This document shows positions 1-8,389 of a DNA stretch of 64,000 nt, one piece after another; positions within the stretch are counted from its first letter, which is position 1; the number at the start of each line of letters is the position of its first letter. The stretch is taken from assembly GCA_038226665.1 (NCBI GenBank), contig JBBRQI010000004.1:98815-162814 (forward strand). Direction: 5' to 3'. The notes beneath the pieces were generated by a model. It did no database searches. It was not told where the DNA came from and saw nothing but the letters and a program-made list of their open reading frames with translations. This DNA comes from SZAS-103 sp038226665. Lineage in GTDB: Bacteria > Pseudomonadota > Gammaproteobacteria > Xanthomonadales > Xanthomonadaceae. Both the position numbers and the translations under genes were made by a program.

Positions 1-482
1 TGATCGGTTACTGGATGCATCGCTGGTTCCACACGTCGCGACTGTGGAAGTTCCACGCCGTGCATCATTCGTCGGTCGACCTCGACTGGCTGTCGTCGGT
101 GCGCCTGCATCCGGCCAACGACGTGGTGATGCGGATCGCATCGACCTTGCCGATTCTGGTGCTGGGTTTCGCGCCGATCGCGGTGGCCGGTGTCATGCCG
201 ATGCTGACCTTGTTCGCGATCCTGCTCCACGCAAACGTCGATTGGGACTGGGGACCGCTGCGCGGCGTGATCGCGTCGCCGCGCTTCCATCGCTGGCACC
301 ACACCGATGAAGCAGCTGGACGCGACAAGAATTTCGCGGGATTCCTGCCGGTGCTGGACAAGATCTTCGGCACCTACTACATGCCGAACGACGCGCGGCC
401 GACCTCGTTCGGGACCACTACGCCGGTGCCAAGCGACTTGCTGCGGCAGCTCGCATTTCCGTTCCGGGTTACAAGGACTTAG
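1..482 (+). CDS. Sterol desaturase / fatty acid hydroxylase family protein (5' truncated by window edge)
   Basis: The frame is open from the window edge, so the N-terminus is missing; about 160 C-terminal residues are visible. Three histidine clusters typical of the membrane di-iron hydroxylase family (PF04116) are present: HRWFH near the edge, HAVHH about 15 residues later, and HRWHH about 80 residues further on. A hydrophobic segment lies between the second and third clusters, as expected for an integral membrane enzyme with its His ligands in the cytoplasm. Such enzymes use O2 to hydroxylate or desaturate lipids; the substrate cannot be read from sequence. The last few codons and the TAG stop lie inside the first unit of the 50-bp repeat cluster, so the C-terminus may have been altered by that repeat. 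Confidence 0.85.
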   Translation, partial: IGYWMHRWFHTSRLWKFHAVHHSSVDLDWLSSVRLHPANDVVMRIASTLPILVLGFAPIAVAGVMPMLTLFAILLHANVDWDWGPLRGVIASPRFHRWHHTDEAAGRDKNFAGFLPVLDKIFGTYYMPNDARPTSFGTTTPVPSDLLRQLAFPFRVTRT

Positions 483-620
483 GAAGTCCACACAGGCACC
501 CGCCCGATTGCTGCCGACCTACACGGATTTAGGATGTGCACACAGGCGCCGGGAGCGCTTGCCGTCGACCTACACGGATGTAGGAAGTGCATACCAGGCG
601 CCGGGAGCGCCTGCCGCCGG
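470..620. repeat. Three imperfect ~50-bp tandem repeats with REP-like hairpin
   Basis: Three consecutive units start at 470, 520 and 571, each beginning TACA(A/C)GGA and containing (T/G)TAGGA(A/T)GT followed by CAGGC. Units 2 and 3 carry CAGGCGCCGGGAGCGC; in unit 3 CAGGCG and CGCCTG form a 6-bp stem. Unit 1 is the most degenerate and covers the stop codon of the preceding gene. A related two-unit cluster sits at 41517-41609 (GGATGTGGG...CAGGCG...CGCCTG). The GTAG next to a short palindrome resembles REP elements, and a RAYT gene is present at 51.5-52.2 kb. The rest of the 483-736 gap shows no gene. Confidence 0.7.
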
Positions 621-736
621 CGCGACCAGCGGTAGCTTCGCCGCGCTGCGCGGCACGTCTGGAGGCCACGAGGCGAGTCGCGCGTGCCAGAATCGGCGTC
701 GAATCGTCTGTCGACGCAACCTGCACGGAGCAATCC

Positions 737-994
737 ATGAACCCCGCCGAAGAAACCAACCTGCGCGCCGAGGTCACCGTGCTGCGCGAACTCATGAAGT
801 GCCTGATCGGCATGTTGCCCAACGACAAGGCCATCACCGATGCGCTCGACGCGACTTCGAAGCGCGTCGTCGAACTCGCCCCGCAATACACGCAGGAACG
901 CGTGTCGTTGCAGCGCGCGATCAACCTCATCGCTCCGCTCGCAATTCCGCGGCGCGCCTCGTCGTCCTCGACTCTTCTCGACGACGACGACTGA
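737..994 (+). CDS. Hypothetical small protein (85 aa)
   Basis: I do not recognise this protein. It begins MNPAEETNLR and is predicted to be mostly helical and charged, with a serine run and a terminal run of four aspartates. ATG 737 is preceded by GGAG at 727-730. A longer in-frame start at 587 would pull in Arg-rich sequence derived from the repeat cluster, so I prefer 737. It stands alone between the repeat cluster and the convergent ABC-exporter gene. There is no signal peptide or membrane segment. It could be a small helical cytosolic protein of this lineage. Confidence 0.5.
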   Translation: MNPAEETNLRAEVTVLRELMKCLIGMLPNDKAITDALDATSKRVVELAPQYTQERVSLQRAINLIAPLAIPRRASSSSTLLDDDD

Positions 995-1050
995 TCGTTC
1001 AGCGGGATTTGACGGTTACGACGCCGCGCCGGCTGCAGCATCGAGACACC

Positions 1051-2853
1051 TCACGGCGCGAATTGCAGCCGCGCCAATTCCGCGTACAAACCGCCTTGCG
1101 CGACGAGTTCCGCATGCGTGCCCTCGGCGACGATGCGACCGTGGTCGAGCACGACGATGCGATCCGCACGCAGCACGGTCGCCAAACGATGCGCAATCAC
1201 CAATGTCGTGCGGCCTTCCATCAGTCGTTCAAGCGCCTGCTGGATTGCGCGCTCGCTTTGGGCGTCGAGCGCGCTGGTGGCTTCGTCGAGCAGCAGGATC
1301 GGCGCGTCTTTCAGCACCGCGCGCGCGATCGCGAGACGCTGCTGCTGTCCTCCAGACAAGCGCGCGCCTTTCTCGCCGAGAAAACTTTTGTAACCTTCCG
1401 GCAATGCGCTGAGGAATTCGTGCGCCTCGGCATTGCGCGCTGCAGCGATGACGTCCTCTTCGCTTGCCTCAAGGCGTCCGTAGCGGATGTTCTCCAGCGC
1501 GTCGGCACCGAAAATCACCGGGTCCTGCGGAACCAGTGCGATGCGTTCGCGCAATTGCCTCGGATCGAGATCGCGCAGATCGATTCCATCGACGCGGATC
1601 GCGCCTGCGTCGGGATCGTGGAACCGCAGAAGCAACTGCAGCGCCGTGCTCTTGCCAGCGCCGGACGGGCCGACCAGCGCGATGGTTTCGCCGGGCCGCA
1701 CGCTCAATGAGAAATCCTCGAGCGCCGCAGTGTCCGGTCGCGCGGGATAGTGGAAGCGCACATGCTCGAACGCGATCGCACCGACCGGATGCGCGCTGGT
1801 CGCTGTTGGCAATGTTTTCGGATTTGCAGGCGCGGCGATGCGCGGCACTTCGGCGAGCAGCTCGTTGATCCGCGCCATGCCGCCGCCGGCGCGCTGCACT
1901 TCGGCCCAGACTTCGCTGAGCGCGCCGACCGAGCCTGCGCCGAACACCGCATAAAACACGAACTGGGTCAGCGTGCCTGCGCTCATGCCGCCGCTGATCA
2001 CATCGTGCGCGCCGATCCACAGCACGCCGGTGATCGCGCCGAACACCAGCATGATCACCGATGCGGTCAGCGTCGCCTGCATGCGCACACGCCGGCGCGC
2101 AGCGCGATACGCGTTCTCGACCGCACCTGCGAAACGCCCGCTCTCGTGCGTTTCGCGCGCGTAACTCTGCACGGTATGCATCGCGTTGAGCGTTTCTCCG
2201 GCACGTGCGTTGGCATCGGCGATGCGATCCTGGCTGTTGCGCGACATCCCGCGCACGCGCCGGCCGAACAGCACGATCGGCAGGATCACCAGTGGAATCC
2301 CGATCGCCGCGAAACCTGCAAGGCGCGGACTCGTCACGGTGAGCATCGTCGCTGCACCAATGATCGTGATCGCGCTGCGCAAGGCGATCGACATGCTCGA
2401 CGCGACGACGGTACGCAACAGTTCGGTGTCGGCCGACAAACGCGAAACAAGCTCGCCACTGCGCGTGCGCTCGAAAAACGCCATGTCCAGGCGCATCAGG
2501 CGGTCGTAGAGATTGCGGCGCAGGTCGGCGATCACGCGTTCGCCTAGAAGGCTCACGCAATAGAAACGGCCTGCAGTCGCGAACGCGAGCACCAGCGCGA
2601 CAGCGAGCAGCAACAGGAACCAGCGATCGACCGAACCGCTTTGCGCGTGGCTGAAGCCGCGGTCGATCATGTAACGCACCGCAACCGGCAGCGTCAGCGT
2701 CGAAGCCGACGACAGAGCGAGGAAGCCGAGCCAGCCCGCGATCAGCTTCGGATAGCGCCGCACATACGGCCATAGCGCGCGCAATGGCTGCAGGTTCGTG
2801 CGCGCTGGCGCGGCATTTGCAGAGGATGTCGATTCGTCCGCAGGTTGATTCAT
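1051..2853 (-). CDS. ABC exporter, fused membrane and ATPase domains (MsbA/multidrug type)
   Basis: This 600-aa half-transporter has an N-terminal transmembrane domain (about residues 30-320, six segments) and a C-terminal nucleotide-binding domain. The ATPase has Walker A GPSGAGKST, the signature LSGGQQQR, Walker B ILLLDEATSALD and the H-loop VIAHR, so it should be active and work as a homodimer. The family exports lipids or hydrophobic compounds; the substrate is unknown. The true start is ATG 2853: its ATG overlaps the TGA of the upstream IMPACT gene (ATGA), implying translational coupling. The frame stays open upstream to 3195 but only as a shadow of that gene. It is the last gene of a four-gene minus-strand unit. 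Confidence 0.9.
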   Translation of the reverse strand: MNQPADESTSSANAAPARTNLQPLRALWPYVRRYPKLIAGWLGFLALSSASTLTLPVAVRYMIDRGFSHAQSGSVDRWFLLLLAVALVLAFATAGRFYCVSLLGERVIADLRRNLYDRLMRLDMAFFERTRSGELVSRLSADTELLRTVVASSMSIALRSAITIIGAATMLTVTSPRLAGFAAIGIPLVILPIVLFGRRVRGMSRNSQDRIADANARAGETLNAMHTVQSYARETHESGRFAGAVENAYRAARRRVRMQATLTASVIMLVFGAITGVLWIGAHDVISGGMSAGTLTQFVFYAVFGAGSVGALSEVWAEVQRAGGGMARINELLAEVPRIAAPANPKTLPTATSAHPVGAIAFEHVRFHYPARPDTAALEDFSLSVRPGETIALVGPSGAGKSTALQLLLRFHDPDAGAIRVDGIDLRDLDPRQLRERIALVPQDPVIFGADALENIRYGRLEASEEDVIAAARNAEAHEFLSALPEGYKSFLGEKGARLSGGQQQRLAIARAVLKDAPILLLDEATSALDAQSERAIQQALERLMEGRTTLVIAHRLATVLRADRIVVLDHGRIVAEGTHAELVAQGGLYAELARLQFAP

Positions 2854-3443
2854 TCGCTCGCTTCCGTGAGGCATGCGTGGCCACGAGTGGCGTCGCGCAG
2901 CGCGTTTTGCAAGGCCACGACGCGATCGCGACGCAATTCGATCGCGAAGTGCAGGCCATCGCCGGTGAACGTTTCCGCGCGTTTTTCCGCGCCGAATTGC
3001 GCGATGAGCTGATGCACCGTACCGATATGCTCGAAACCGCAGGCGATCATGACCTGCCCCAGTTCGATCAGCGGGATTTTTTCTGCGGCGCGCAGGCATT
3101 CGGACGCCGCGCCGGCGTATGCGCGCACGAGTCCGCCCGCGCCGAGCTTGATGCCGCCGAACCAGCGCGCGACGACCACCATCACGCGATCGCATTGCTG
3201 GCCATCGATCGCCGCCAGGATCGGCCGGCCTGCGGTGCCGGACGGCTCGCCGTCGTCGGATGATCTGTATGCGCCGCCGATGCGATACGCCCAGCAGTGA
3301 TGGTTTGCATCGGCTGCACGCACTGAAGCGAGATACGAAGGCGCGTCTTCTGCGCTGTCGAGCGCGATCGCCTGCGCGAGAAAGCGGCTTTTCCTGACGA
3401 TCGATTCGAAGCGCGCAGGCGCAGCCAGCGTCGACAGGATCAT
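2850..3443 (-). CDS. yigZ: IMPACT / YigZ family protein
   Basis: This 197-aa protein carries the UPF0029/IMPACT signature: the KSRFLA box near the N-terminus, SDDGEPSGTAG, and ARWFGGIKLGAGGLVRAY in the middle. The C-terminal third fits the DUF1949 domain. YigZ-type proteins are poorly understood; links to translation factors or nucleic-acid binding are proposed for the family. ATG 3443 aligns with the usual family N-terminus. A TTG at 3488 would overlap the upstream stop codon but lacks a Shine-Dalgarno, so I prefer 3443. The stop overlaps the exporter start (ATGA). Confidence 0.85.
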   Translation of the reverse strand: MILSTLAAPARFESIVRKSRFLAQAIALDSAEDAPSYLASVRAADANHHCWAYRIGGAYRSSDDGEPSGTAGRPILAAIDGQQCDRVMVVVARWFGGIKLGAGGLVRAYAGAASECLRAAEKIPLIELGQVMIACGFEHIGTVHQLIAQFGAEKRAETFTGDGLHFAIELRRDRVVALQNALRDATRGHACLTEASE

Positions 3444-3484
3444 CGGGCTGTCTTCGCCTGAAAGTGCATTTGACAACACCGCCT

Positions 3485-4648
3485 TCAATGCAGCAGTGGA
3501 ATCAGGTCGTCAGGAATGTCCGCGCCCGGATAACGCAGGCGAAAACGCCGCAGGCTTTCGCGCGCGCCATCGCCATCGGCAGCTTTCACGCGTGCGCGGA
3601 TGCGTTGAATCCATTGCGTTGGCGAGAGCTTTGCGTCGTCATCGACGGATGGAAGCATCGCGCCTTCGTCTTTGGCGCGCCTGATCCGGTTGCCGGTCAC
3701 TTCAACGCGATCGAGTGATTTGTCCTTCTGCGCATCGGCTGCACGCGCAGCACCCGATGCAGCCATGTCGGATTCCGCTACAGTGGATTTCAACGCGTTC
3801 GATGCAGTCTTGCCGAGCGCAGGCTGGTCGCGTGCGGCGCCACCGGCAGCTACGGGTGATGCAGGTGTAGCGATGGATGCTGCGGCTGCGGCATCGCGGC
3901 GCGCGGCGTAACCCTGGTCGACCTTGTGTTCCTGGCGTTGATCGACGGCCTGCGCAGGCGGTGGCGGGGCAGGCGGCGCTGGCGGCACCGACATTGGCGC
4001 CGTGTCCTCCATCACGACCGGCGACATCGGTGCCGGTGTGGACTGCATTCGCGGCGGTATCGGGGTTGGCGGCGGCGGTGGTCCATTGACACTTGGGAAT
4101 GCCTGCGGTGCGGATTTGGCCGCAGACAAACTGCCAATCACTAGCCCCGCACGCCCGGGCATCTGCTTCGGTGGCACTGCTTCGACCGGCGCAGCGTTCA
4201 TCGGCGCAGCGGACTGGATCGGACCAGCGGACTGGGCCGAATCCATATTTCCGGCCGGTGCCACCGCGTCGGTAGCCGCTTGCGGCTCGACCTGGTCTTT
4301 CATCGCTGCAGGTGCTGCTGTATTTGCCGGCACGGACGCTGGTGCCGCGCTTTCTGTCTCGGCAGGTGGCGTGTACACCGCGTCCTGGCCAGGCGTATGT
4401 GTTTTCACGAACAGACCGAGCGCGAGCAACGCGCTAGCCGCGGTGCCGAATCCGACCAGCCAGCGCCGGTCGCGCTTGCGCGGTTGGGCGAGGTGCACTG
4501 CACGGCGCGCGGCGCCGAGGATGCGCGCGTCGAGTTCCGGCGGCGGCGCGCCCACGGGCAGGCTGCGCAGCGCACGCGCGAGTACACGCTCAGCTTCGTC
4601 GAGCGGTTCCGGCGGCGGCATCTGCGGCGGTAGCGGCGGTTGCGTCAT
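3485..4648 (-). CDS. Probable membrane-bound anti-sigma factor partner protein
   Basis: This 387-aa protein has a short cytoplasmic region, one membrane segment at about residues 64-82, and a very long Pro/Ala-rich periplasmic part. Its ATG overlaps the sigma-factor TGA (ATGA), the usual arrangement for an ECF sigma and its anti-sigma. The N-terminal helices do not show a clear zinc anti-sigma HxxxCxxC motif, so the assignment rests on topology and context. The C-terminal third contains LDRVEVTGNRIRR, resembling the start of the plug region of TonB-dependent receptors, then an Arg-rich helical domain ending YPGADIPDDLIPLLH. The VWA lipoprotein at 8.4-10.4 kb carries a related motif. Confidence 0.65.
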   Translation of the reverse strand: MTQPPLPPQMPPPEPLDEAERVLARALRSLPVGAPPPELDARILGAARRAVHLAQPRKRDRRWLVGFGTAASALLALGLFVKTHTPGQDAVYTPPAETESAAPASVPANTAAPAAMKDQVEPQAATDAVAPAGNMDSAQSAGPIQSAAPMNAAPVEAVPPKQMPGRAGLVIGSLSAAKSAPQAFPSVNGPPPPPTPIPPRMQSTPAPMSPVVMEDTAPMSVPPAPPAPPPPAQAVDQRQEHKVDQGYAARRDAAAAASIATPASPVAAGGAARDQPALGKTASNALKSTVAESDMAASGAARAADAQKDKSLDRVEVTGNRIRRAKDEGAMLPSVDDDAKLSPTQWIQRIRARVKAADGDGARESLRRFRLRYPGADIPDDLIPLLH

Positions 4649-5193
4649 GAGCCCAGCCTCGTGCGCAGTTTGTCCATGGCGTAGCGCAAACGGGATTTCA
4701 CGGTTTCGCGTCCGACTCCTGTGATCTGGGCAATTTCCTCCAGCCCAAGTTCCTGATCCAGCCGCAACAACACCGCTTCGCGTTGCTCCGGCGGCAATTC
4801 CTCAAGTGCAAGCTGCAATTGCCGACGTTGCTCGAACTCGGACAACGCGCGATCGGGCGTGGAAGGATCGGGTTCGCGTTCGGCGCGTTCGGCGCCATCC
4901 TCGACGAAGGTCCCATGCCGGCCCTGCGCGCGCCAGTGATCGGTGAGGCGGTTGCTGGCGATCTGGTACAGCCAGGTGGTGAAGCGCGCATCCGGGCGAT
5001 AGCGCTCGCGCGCCGCGATCAGGCGACTCCAGACATCCTGGAAACACTCCTCGGCGAGCGATGGCTGGCGCAGATGCCGCACAAGGTATCGGAACAGCCC
5101 ACCGCGATGCCGCGCGTACAGCGTCTCGAACGCACCCACGTCGCCGCGGCCATAAGCGAGCATCAGGGATTCGTCCGTGGGTTCGGCATCCAT
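4645..5193 (-). CDS. ECF RNA polymerase sigma factor
   Basis: This 182-aa protein fits group-IV sigma factors. Region 2 covers about residues 15-90 (LYARHRGGLFRYLVRHL, then EECFQDVWSRLI and the WLYQIASNRLTDHWR segment). Region 4 covers about 125-180, with the helix-turn-helix LGLEEIAQITGVGRETVKSRL. ATG 5193 gives the canonical MDAEPTDESLMLAYGRGD N-terminus. It is the first gene of the overlapping unit sigma, anti-sigma, YigZ, ABC exporter. The frame is open far upstream (to 8505), but that part is only antisense to the GGDEF-EAL gene. Confidence 0.9.
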   Translation of the reverse strand: MDAEPTDESLMLAYGRGDVGAFETLYARHRGGLFRYLVRHLRQPSLAEECFQDVWSRLIAARERYRPDARFTTWLYQIASNRLTDHWRAQGRHGTFVEDGAERAEREPDPSTPDRALSEFEQRRQLQLALEELPPEQREAVLLRLDQELGLEEIAQITGVGRETVKSRLRYAMDKLRTRLGS

Positions 5194-5330
5194 GCGCGAC
5201 AGCGTACGTGATGTTGTCGCTCTTGCGCATCCTGCGAAGCGCAAGGATGCGCGACGCGCGTAAGGCAGGATGCCGTGAGCGACCGCATCCCGTGGGCGAC
5301 GATCGCGATTTCCACGCAATGCGCCGGCAT

Positions 5331-5339
5331 TGCTATGCT
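5331..5339 (+). promoter_or_regulatory. Candidate extended -10 promoter element
   Basis: TGCTATGCT fits an extended -10 element (TGn followed by TATGCT). A weak TTTCCA lies about 19 bp upstream. Transcription from here would begin near 5346, so ATG 5368 would be the first usable start for the downstream gene. This is pattern-based only. Confidence 0.35.
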
Positions 5340-5367
5340 CCGTCCAGGCAGGCAGTTTCGTGGTGAC

Positions 5368-8298
5368 ATGCAACGATCCCCGCACATCAGAGTCACTTTC
5401 CCCGAGCCGATCGCGGCTTTGCCGCTGCCTGGGGCCGGGCCGATGCGGGACCTCGGCTTCGCGCTTGCCGAGCGCGCGCGCGCCATACCGAGTTTCCGCC
5501 AGCTCGCACTGGCGTGGAGCCAGGGCGGCGAACGCGTCGATTGGCGCAGCGGCCCGCTGTCGCCCGAAGTCGATGGCGCGTTGGATCGCGCGGTCGCGCA
5601 TCCGGATGGGCTGGTCGCAACGCACCCGCGCTGTACGACCATCGCATGGCGTGTCGAGCACGCCGACAGCTGGTTCGCGCTGGCGATCGAAACAGACCCC
5701 TCCGGATTGCAGCACGACTGGAGCCTGCTGATCGACCGCACTCACTTGTTCGGGGCATCGCTGCTCGAGCGCACCCATCTCGGTGCGCGGGTGCAGCGGT
5801 TGCAGAAGGCCGAACAGCTGCAGAGTGCGTTGTATGCGATCGCCGACATGGCCAGCGCGCAGATGGAAATGCCGAAGATGCTGCGCGGCCTGCACCAGAT
5901 CGTCGCCGGCCTGATGTACGCCGAGAACTTTTTCATCGCCCTCTACGACGAGGACAAGGACAGCCTGCGGTTCCTGTATTTCGCCGACACCCTGGACCAG
6001 TACGAAGCCGATCCGGACATGGAGATACCGCTCGAAGCGCTGCCGAACAGTCTGACGGTGGGGTTGATCCGCCACGGCCACGCGCTGATGGGGCCGTCGG
6101 ACACGATCCGCGACCAGCTCGGCATGGAGTACGACGACGAGCACGGTCCCGAAAGCACTGCGTGGCTCGGCGTCCCGATGCTCAGCGACAACAAGGTGCG
6201 TGGTGCGATCGTGGTGCAGAGCTACGACGCGAACGTCGGATACGACGACGAGGATCGCGCGCTGCTCACTTATGTCGCGCAGCACATACTCACCGCGCTG
6301 GAGCGCAAGCAACAGCAATCCGAACTCGAACGCCGCGTATTCGAACGCACCCGCGAACTGGCGATGGCGAACCTCGAGCTGCGCTCGGAGGTCGTCGAGC
6401 GCGAGCATGGTGAGCACCTGCAGCGCGCGCTGTACCGCATCGCCGAGCTCTCGATCGCAGCCGACACGCTCGAGGAGTTCTATGCGACCGTGCACAAGGA
6501 AGTCGACGAACTGTTGTACGCGCGCAATTTCTACATCGCCTTGCTGTCCGAGGACGGCGACGAGCTCGAGTTCCCGTATTCGGTGGACGAACGCGATGTG
6601 ATCAGGCCGCGCCGCAAGCTCGCGCGTGGATTGACGGAATACGTGTTGCGCACCGGGCGCGCGTTGCTTGCCGACCGTGCCGCGACAGACAAACTCGCGA
6701 GGGCCGGCGAGGTGCAGACGGTCGGTACGCGTTCGGTATGCTGGCTCGGCGTGCCGTTGCTGCGCGACGAGCGTACCGTCGGCGTGATCGCCGTACAGAG
6801 CTATTCGCATGACATCCTGTTCAGCGATCGCGACCAGGAATTGCTGACCTTTGTGTCGTTCCACATCGCGAGTGGACTTCTGCGCAAGCGCGCGCAGGAC
6901 AACCTGAAAGCCGCGTACGCCGAGCTTGAGCGCCGCGTCGAGGAGCGCACGCGCGAGCTCGCGAACGCCAACCGCAAGCTGCGCGGCCAGATCGCCGAGC
7001 GCGAGCGCGCCGAGGAATCGCTGACCCACCAGGCGCTGCACGACGCGCTCACCGGATTGCCGAATCGCACGCGCCTGCTCGATCGCATGCAACGCGCGAT
7101 GGCCGCGTACCAGCGTGATCCGGAGCATGGTTTCGCGGTGTTGTTCCTCGATCTCGATCGTTTCAAAGTCGTCAACGACAGCGTCGGCCACCTCGTCGGC
7201 GACGAATTGCTCAAGCAGGCCAGTCGCCTGATCGCCGGCGCGGTGCGTTTGCCGGATACCGTCGCGCGCCTCGGTGGTGACGAATTCGCAGTGCTCGTCG
7301 AGGACATCGCGAGTACGAGCGATGCCTGCGATGTGGCGGACAGGATCATCAGCGCGCTGAGCGCGCCGATCAACGTCGCGGGCAAGGAATTGTTCACCTC
7401 GGCGAGCGTGGGCATCGCCTTGGCCGGCGCGCAATACCAGCGTCCGGAAGAATTGCTGCGCGATGCGGACGTCGCGATGTACCGCGCGAAAAACAAGGGT
7501 CGCAATCGCTACGAACTGTTCGATGAGGCGCTGCGTTTCGAGGCCTTGCGCGTGCACGACCTCGAAAGCGACCTGCGGCGCGCGATCGCGGCAGGCGATT
7601 TCGTCCCGTATTTCCAGCCGATCGTGCGCTTGTCGGATCGTTCGACCATCGGATACGAGGCCTTGCTGCGCTGGCGACATGAGCAGCGCGGCGTGTTGTT
7701 GCCGCTGGATTTCCTCAATGTCGCCGAGGACAGCGGCCTGATCGAACAGATCGACTGGCTGATGTTCGAGGAGACCTGCCGTCGCTTCAAGACGATCGCC
7801 AGAGACAACCAGTACATCAGCATCAATGTATCCCCGCGGCACTTCCGCACGCCCGACCTCGCGCCGCGCCTGCTCGGTCTTGCGCGGCACCACGGAATCA
7901 CCCCGGGATACCTGCGCATCGAATTGACCGAAGGCGCGTTGCTCGACAACTCGCAATTGGTGCTCAACACCCTTGAACAGTTGAGCGATGGCGGAATCAC
8001 TGCGCAACTGGACGATTTCGGCACCGGATATTCCGCGCTGTCGTACCTGCATCGTTTCCCCATCAAGGCGCTGAAGATCGACCGGTCGTTCGTCGCGGAC
8101 CTGATCGTTGCGGAAGGCAAGGACAGTGAAGTCGTCGTGCGCGCGATCCTTGCGCTGTCCAAGTCGCTCGGCATCGACGTGGTGGGCGAGGGTATCGAGA
8201 CCGACGCACAATGCGCGTTGCTTGCAGAACTCGGCTGCGATTACGGCCAGGGATTCCTGTTCGCGCATCCGATGCCGATACCCGACTTCAGCACCTGA
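5368..8298 (+). CDS. GAF-GAF-GGDEF-EAL cyclic-di-GMP signalling protein
   Basis: This protein of about 976 aa has two GAF-type sensory domains, each followed by a charged coiled-coil linker (LERRVFERTRELA and LERRVEERTRELA). A GGDEF domain follows with intact GGDEF (VARLGGDEFAVLVED), then an EAL domain with YEALLRW, DDFGTGYSALSYL and IDRSFV. Both catalytic signatures look intact, so cyclase and phosphodiesterase activity are both possible. There is no membrane segment, so it is probably a cytosolic sensor. Start choice: GTG 5275 (with AGGA upstream) and ATG 5335 are also in frame, but the candidate extended -10 at 5331-5339 favours ATG 5368. It is divergent from the sigma-factor unit and convergent with the VWA gene. 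Confidence 0.92.
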   Translation: MQRSPHIRVTFPEPIAALPLPGAGPMRDLGFALAERARAIPSFRQLALAWSQGGERVDWRSGPLSPEVDGALDRAVAHPDGLVATHPRCTTIAWRVEHADSWFALAIETDPSGLQHDWSLLIDRTHLFGASLLERTHLGARVQRLQKAEQLQSALYAIADMASAQMEMPKMLRGLHQIVAGLMYAENFFIALYDEDKDSLRFLYFADTLDQYEADPDMEIPLEALPNSLTVGLIRHGHALMGPSDTIRDQLGMEYDDEHGPESTAWLGVPMLSDNKVRGAIVVQSYDANVGYDDEDRALLTYVAQHILTALERKQQQSELERRVFERTRELAMANLELRSEVVEREHGEHLQRALYRIAELSIAADTLEEFYATVHKEVDELLYARNFYIALLSEDGDELEFPYSVDERDVIRPRRKLARGLTEYVLRTGRALLADRAATDKLARAGEVQTVGTRSVCWLGVPLLRDERTVGVIAVQSYSHDILFSDRDQELLTFVSFHIASGLLRKRAQDNLKAAYAELERRVEERTRELANANRKLRGQIAERERAEESLTHQALHDALTGLPNRTRLLDRMQRAMAAYQRDPEHGFAVLFLDLDRFKVVNDSVGHLVGDELLKQASRLIAGAVRLPDTVARLGGDEFAVLVEDIASTSDACDVADRIISALSAPINVAGKELFTSASVGIALAGAQYQRPEELLRDADVAMYRAKNKGRNRYELFDEALRFEALRVHDLESDLRRAIAAGDFVPYFQPIVRLSDRSTIGYEALLRWRHEQRGVLLPLDFLNVAEDSGLIEQIDWLMFEETCRRFKTIARDNQYISINVSPRHFRTPDLAPRLLGLARHHGITPGYLRIELTEGALLDNSQLVLNTLEQLSDGGITAQLDDFGTGYSALSYLHRFPIKALKIDRSFVADLIVAEGKDSEVVVRAILALSKSLGIDVVGEGIETDAQCALLAELGCDYGQGFLFAHPMPIPDFST

Positions 8299-8389
8299 GA
8301 TGCGTTCGGACAAACTGCGTTGCGCGCCGGGGTGCTGCGCGCAATATGCATGAGTCGGCTTCATTGCAGTCTCGTTAGCAGGCTGGCGA

